64,000 bases of DNA from Rhabditoides inermis (taxonomy: Eukaryota; Nematoda; Chromadorea; Rhabditida; Rhabditidae): positions 1,729,501-1,793,500 of the forward strand of contig CAWZYM010000020.1 of assembly GCA_963966185.1 (NCBI GenBank), given 5' to 3'. Position 1 is the first letter of the stretch, and every line of letters begins with the position of its first letter. This document shows, piece by piece, positions 59,641-64,000 of the stretch. The notes below the pieces were generated by a model. That model worked only from the letters and a program-made list of their open reading frames with translations, ran no database searches and had not been told where the DNA came from. The translations under genes were made by a program, and so were the position numbers.

Positions 59641-61502
59641 CCGGAACATTTTGCGCCAAGGTCAACCCGGCAGCAACTCTCGCGCCTCTCTAAACTGGAC
59701 TCGCGCCTCGCCTCGCTAGGGACCAAGGACCGTCGGTACACAGTGTGTGTGCATTCTGCACCAACCTGAATGGCCGGCGGTGCAACCCGCACGCATCACA
59801 TGTTCACGGTTCCGCGGAACAGTTGAATGAATAGGGTTCTCCTGGCAGTTGTGCTGGGAAAACTTCCTGAATCGCCGAACGCAGTTGTTGTAGCGGTTTT
59901 GCGGAACAATTGTATAGAGAGGGTTATCGCGGTATTTATTTTGAAAATTAGTGTATGATTGCAGATACCAGGATATGCATGGCGAGATGTCAGCTGCGTC
60001 GAATGAGGGCATCCGACTAGCCAACCTGTGCTCCACGAGGATGGGACGCGCACAACAGGTGAGGCGCCGGAAAACAACATTCAAGACTCTTATGAGAGAG
60101 AAGGGGGATATGCAATCTGTAGAGATAGAAGAGTGATGGGATGGGTCTATTGTCTATACCACTTCCCTTTTGGTTACTAGACGCGCCCCATTGCACCGGC
60201 GTCTGCGCGTTCTTTTCGGTCACTGCCAGCCGGAATGGCATCGGATATTGGATAGAATAGATAAATAATAAGATCTTCGTCGATATCGTAAAGTTATAAT
60301 TCTATGCACGAGCGGTTTCCTAACTAGACCACGATAGGGCGCTGTGTATTTTTTTCCAATGACAATGTGGTAACGCGAGATCACTTAGTGTGACGTGAAT
60401 GAGTGTATGGCTATAGATGTGCACGGAGAGGGCGGATTCTGTGCTCGCCATCGACACGTTCCTCCGGGGAATCAACGACTGCGACAAGAAGATCCACGAC
60501 CTCAACCGGCAGGTGAGCATGGAGAGAAAGAGAGGGAGAGGTGAAAAGAGTAAATGACTCGTTCCAGGTGGACAAGCTGGTGCGCTTCTGTGACCAGACC
60601 GAGCTGGCGATGACTCATCTGGAGGCACTGCACACCATTGTGCGCACTGAGGCAGAGGTGGACATGATACGACAGCAGACCAGGGTGAGCCTCTCTTTCT
60701 CTCTCTCTCTCCCCGCCCCCCTCTCACTCTCTCCCTCTCTCCCTCTCTCCCTCTCTCCCTCTCTCCCTCTCTCCCTCTCTCCCTCTCTCCCTCTCTCCCT
60801 TTCTCCCTCTCTCCCTCTCTTTCTCCCTCTCTTTCTCCCCCTCTCTCTCTCTCTCTCTCTCTCCCTCTCTCTCCCTCTCTCCCTCTCTCCCTCTCTCCCT
60901 CTCTCCCTCTCTCCCTCTCTCCCTTTCTCCCTCTCTCCCTCTCTTTCTCCCTCTCTTTCTCCCTCTCTTTCTCCCTCTCTCCCCCCTTTCTCTCTCTCTC
61001 TCTCCCTCTCTCCCTCTCTCCCTCTCTCCCTCTCTCCCTCTCTCCCTCTCTCCCTCTCTCCCTTTCTCCCTCTCTCCCTCTCTTTCTCCCTCTCTTTCTC
61101 CCTCTCTTTCTCCCTCTCTCCCCCCTTTCTCTCTCTCTCTCTCCCTCTCTCCCTCGCTCCCTCTCTCCCTCTCTCCCTTTCTCCCTCTCTCCCTCTCTTT
61201 CTCCCTCTCTTTCTCCCTCTCTTTCTCCCTCTCCCCCCCCCTCTCTCTCTCTCTCTCTACCTCTCTCTCTCTCCCTCTCTCTCTCTAACTGCTCCCCTTT
61301 AGACCGCCATGAACATAGTCTCGCCAGGCTCGCAGCAACAGGCAGCCTGTCAAATACTGCAGAGTGAGTTTACACCAGCTTCGCACTTCCTTATTTTCCC
61401 TCTACAATGGTATTTGCAGCGCCGGCCCTGTCTGCTTCGGACAAGGTTCGGGAGAAGCAGGAGGAGGTGATGCTCGAGGAGTTCCTCTCCAGCAAGCCCT
61501 GA
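57680..61502 (+). CDS. dsbn-1: Dysbindin homologue (BLOC-1 subunit)
   Basis: Dysbindin is a coiled-coil subunit of BLOC-1, acting in endosome-to-lysosome-related-organelle trafficking and at synapses. Exons assemble to about 207 residues: [142 protein letters not shown] and [18 protein letters not shown]. The N-terminus and the LLxRYxD motif match dysbindin; the centre is helical with heptad spacing. The long C-terminal tail of vertebrate dysbindin is absent. Intron 3 (58391-59965) has no second gene I can support. Intron 2 has a tandem duplication, and another intron holds a 570-bp pyrimidine satellite. The start is 287 nt after the MAP3K stop. Confidence 0.8.
58016..58277. repeat. Two tandem copies of a ~131-bp unit
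   Basis: 58016-58147 is repeated at 58148-58277; the copies differ only by two nucleotides of GA repeat length. It lies in an intron of dsbn-1. The near identity points to a recent event or an assembly artefact. Confidence 0.93.
60691..61270. repeat. CTCTCC satellite with higher-order pattern
   Basis: CTCTCCCT units alternate with CTCTTTCT units. A larger block (CCCCCTTTCTCTC... followed by about ten CTCTCCCT units and a CTCTTTCT cluster) recurs three to four times with a period of about 150 bp. It lies in a dsbn-1 intron directly after the 5' splice site. Confidence 0.95.
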
Positions 61503-61806
61503 TTCCCCTCCCCCTTCCCTCGAGCCACCGCTCCTCCCGCCTTTCCATCACTCCTGTATTTGGCGTTGTTCTACTTATTGTTCTTATATCATAGAGCTTC
61601 CTGTTCTGCTCGATTTCATTGTTGTCAGCACTAGATTCGACTCAATTCCATTCAATCAACATAATATCAACTTGTAGCTGTTAGTGCTAACCGTGGGTGC
61701 ATTTTTGTGGTGTACAGAGGTATTATGTATTCGTGGTGTGTTGTAGCTCACAGCTTTATCTACATGTATTAGCAGCTAATAATAATAAATAATAATAAAA
61801 CACTGA

Positions 61807-61808
<2 letters not shown>

Positions 61809-61864
<56 letters not shown>
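61809..61864. repeat. (AT)n microsatellite
   Basis: Twenty-eight uninterrupted AT dinucleotides just downstream of the dysbindin gene; AATAATAAA polyadenylation-type signals precede it at 61780-61800. Confidence 0.97.
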
Positions 61865-61868
<4 letters not shown>

Positions 61869-62312
61869 CTGATGTCGACCAAGGTGTCTGGTATCTCTCT
61901 GTGTTCCACACTGATTATTGATCAAGCGTCGGCTTCTGAGACCGAAATAATAGACCTATCATAATCCTAAGGGAGTGTTGCAGATCGAATTATTCCCCTA
62001 TCGTAATACTAAACAAGTTTCACAATTCAACGGTCTTGATCGACTCCAGCTGCTCGTCCGTCACAAACTTACCCTTCGATGTTCAAACATCCCTTCTACC
62101 GGACCCGTCAGATCGCGGAACGTGCGCGTCTTTACCGATCACCTTCAGGAAAGCGTTATTTAAAACTGCATTTATTCATTTATTACGTGAATTTTCTGAC
62201 CACGTAAAAGAAAACATTGGAGTAAATCAAAAGGCTTCACATGTAGCTCAACCAGCTTCGATCCAGGCATAATCGAGCTTCGAAAAATGCATGGTCCTAA
62301 CACCGTGTAAGC

Positions 62313-63706
62313 GATAGTAGGAAGGAAGTGCACATGGAAGAAGCTGCTGGGCTAGGAAGGAGCTGCTCATGCAGGAGTTGCACTGCATGAGGAAGGAGTT
62401 GCACATTGACCGGTTTAGTAAAAGAATCTGCGTCGGCGGCAGAAAGGATGCTCAAGGACATTGCTGAGGAAAGCAAGAAGTACGGACTGGAGGTGAACAG
62501 GAAGAAGACGATGGTGATGACGAACGCACACAAGACGGAGATCACCCTCGACGGAACGAGGGTTGACTACGTGGACGAGTTCAACTACCTCGGGAGGTTG
62601 CTGAGCTGTCAGAAGAACGACGTGGACGAGATCCAGAGTGGCTGGGCCGCGTTTCAACGACACAAACATTTCTTTACACTACGACAAGCTCCGATGCGAC
62701 TCCGCAGGAAGGTCTTTCGCGCCGGAGTACTTCCCTGTTTGACGTACGGATGTGAGACATAGAGTCTCCCCCAAAACGAACTCATGCTACTACGGACTGC
62801 GCAGCGGAAGATGGAGCGCCAGATGCTGGGAGTCACCCTACGCGACCGGATCCGGAGCAGCACTATTCGGCAGATGACTCGGCTACGAGACGTTCTGCAA
62901 GAAGTACGACACCGGAAATGGAAGTTCACGGAACGACTCTACAATGCGGACGGCCATCGATGGGCAAAGGCTACAGTCAATTGGACCCCCAAGAAGACTG
63001 GACGACCTGGACGACCACACAAGGAGTGGGAGGATGACTTCGTAGATGCCTTCGATCTACCGAGGACACATGCTCGCATAGAATGGAGACGGACAGTGAC
63101 CAACGACCGCCGAAAATGGAACGATCTCATTTCCCAGCGCTAACCAAACCATCTCTCATGCGTGCAATATGTACATGAATAAGCGATGCTGGATAAATAT
63201 TTAATTTGATTTGATTTGAGTAAAAGAATAGCATTTTTGTACAATGTTTGACACAGAAGGGTGTTTTCGACCGTATTGGATCGAATAGAGTAGCATGAAA
63301 CTAAACCAGCCGGAGATCTGCATTTACTAGTGATCTGATGTTTAGCTCATATCGAGGATTGATGCACTTTTATGGTACTAACAAAGATCATACACCTGAT
63401 TATACTGTAATATATGCAAAACACACATCGCACTACTCATGTAGGCTGATCAATGTACTGTTTCCGCGCCTACACCTTTATGTCTACTGGCATAATATCT
63501 ATATCTCAATATGCATTTCTAGAAGGCTGTAGTATTAGAACTTCCTTGTATGTGATATTGTGAACATACAATACATCATAAAGATAAGATATGCATACGT
63601 ATGCTATGTTTCGACACTACTAAAATAGTTCAAGTGCAACTCCTTCCCATAGTAGTGTAGCTCCTTCCGAAGCAGCTTCTACCATGTGCACTTCCTTCCT
63701 CCTATC
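62313..63706. repeat. Inverted repeats flanking the RTE remnant
   Basis: 62313-62348 (AGGAAGGAAGTGCACATGG core) is inverted at 63671-63706 with two mismatches, and weaker similarity (GGAAGGAGCT, GAAGGAGTTGCAC) continues inward on both sides to about 62415 and 63640. The arms may be the ends of a host DNA element that the RTE copy entered. Confidence 0.75.
62402..63222 (+). mobile_element. RTE-like non-LTR retrotransposon remnant
   Basis: Encodes the end of a reverse-transcriptase protein: ESKKYGLEVNRKKTMVM and VDEFNYLGRLLS (RT thumb region), VFRAGVLPCLTYGCET, then an in-frame TAG at about 62760, then RKMERQMLGVTLRDRIRSS, RKWKFTERLYNADGHRWAK, GRPGRPHKEWEDDFVDAF and WRRTVTNDRRKW. The 3' end finishes in a short ATTTG tandem (63204-63221), like RTE tails. 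The catalytic core and endonuclease are missing, and the stop makes the copy defective. Confidence 0.9.
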
Positions 63707-63741
63707 ACACTAACCGGACTGGTATTCGATTTTGCTACTCT

Positions 63742-63963
63742 CTACTCTCTACATCTACGGCATTGAGATTGGAGAGGAATCCTCGAAGACGATGACACTC
63801 TCGGAGACGTCTCTTCGCGATCGATCGTTGAAGTCCGGATCTTCCGCAGCCGAGATCGAAACTTCCCCAGAAGCCGCAAGCAGGGGATGACAAGCATCAC
63901 CAACAACGCGTACGCATCCACGGAACCACCGAAACCCGTGTTGTTGGAACTCGCAGTAGGCAT
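63742..63963 (-). CDS. Short open frame with one hydrophobic segment, doubtful
   Basis: About 73 codons from an ATG near 63963: MPTASSNNTGFGGSVDAYAL, then LLVMLVIPCLRLLG as a possible membrane helix, then a basic tail ending QSQCRRCRE. It may be the last exon of a gene continuing past the right edge or a chance frame. No family recognised. Confidence 0.25.
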   Translation of the reverse strand: MPTASSNNTGFGGSVDAYALLVMLVIPCLRLLGKFRSRLRKIRTSTIDREETSPRVSSSSRIPLQSQCRRCRE

Positions 63964-64000
63964 TGTATTACTGTATTTCACCGTATCCCACCGTAATTTA

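Noticed and set aside
60541..61302. 253-codon frame of Ser-Leu-Pro repeats
   Set aside because: Only the first 40 codons are a real dysbindin exon; the remainder is a pyrimidine satellite in the following intron.
61975..62163. Short frame upstream of the RTE remnant (FPYRNTKQVSQFNGLDRLQL)
   Set aside because: Looks like decayed coding sequence but is too short, with stops downstream, and no family could be recognised.

Overview
This is a window of nuclear genome from a eukaryote, most likely a nematode. Reasons: genes are split by many short introns (about 35-100 nt) with GT...YAG borders; start codons often sit a few bases after a 3' splice-type AG, as expected for trans-splicing to a spliced leader; same-strand genes are closely packed; and the eIF3 subunit I and chondroitin synthase proteins look nematode-like. 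A diplogastrid (Pristionchus-like) worm is a guess, not shown. Introns are unusually rich in GA/CT microsatellites.

Layout. 1-4.8 kb (-): 5' part of a glycine-rich/DUF1399 protein gene running off the left edge. 5.0-7.1 kb (-): mitochondrial ATP synthase alpha. 7.5-9.7 kb (+): microspherule protein 1 with a C-terminal FHA domain. 9.9-14.0 kb (-): R7-family RGS protein. 14.7-16.1 kb (+): eIF3I. 16.1-21.4 kb: duplicated and decayed ground, with an MSP-like gene, a paralogous pseudogene-like locus, a second copy of the eIF3I 3' flank and a 1.2-kb inverted-repeat element. 21.4-23.3 kb (-): small four-helix membrane protein with an antisense LINE fragment in an intron. 23.8-36.9 kb (+): a co-directional run of a MEK5-like PB1 MAP2K, Elongator ELP1, KRTCAP2, TM2D3 and an F-box protein; the first four are spaced like an operon. 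37.0-41.5 kb: no intact gene; a chimeric pseudogene (3' end of the chondroitin synthase gene joined to two ELP1 exons), a tail-to-tail Tc1-like transposon and two MITEs. 41.8-44.2 kb (-): a membrane-anchored F-box/LRR-like protein. 45.2-45.6 kb: a long hairpin. 46.2-51.9 kb (-): chondroitin synthase. 51.9-55.1 kb: intergenic. 55.1-57.4 kb (+): MEKK2/3-like PB1 MAP3K. 57.7-61.5 kb (+): dysbindin. 61.5-64 kb: an RTE-like LINE remnant between inverted repeats.

Most genes are housekeeping (ATP synthesis, translation, tRNA modification, N-glycosylation, glycosaminoglycan synthesis, endolysosomal trafficking) and do not form one pathway. The exception is a PB1-carrying MAP3K and a PB1-carrying MAP2K, the two partners of the mammalian MEKK2/3-MEK5 module, about 30 kb apart. 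The richest unexplained structure is the mobile-element and duplication mosaic at 37-41.5 kb and the hairpin at 45.2-45.6 kb. All exon boundaries were read by eye from splice consensus and reading frame.
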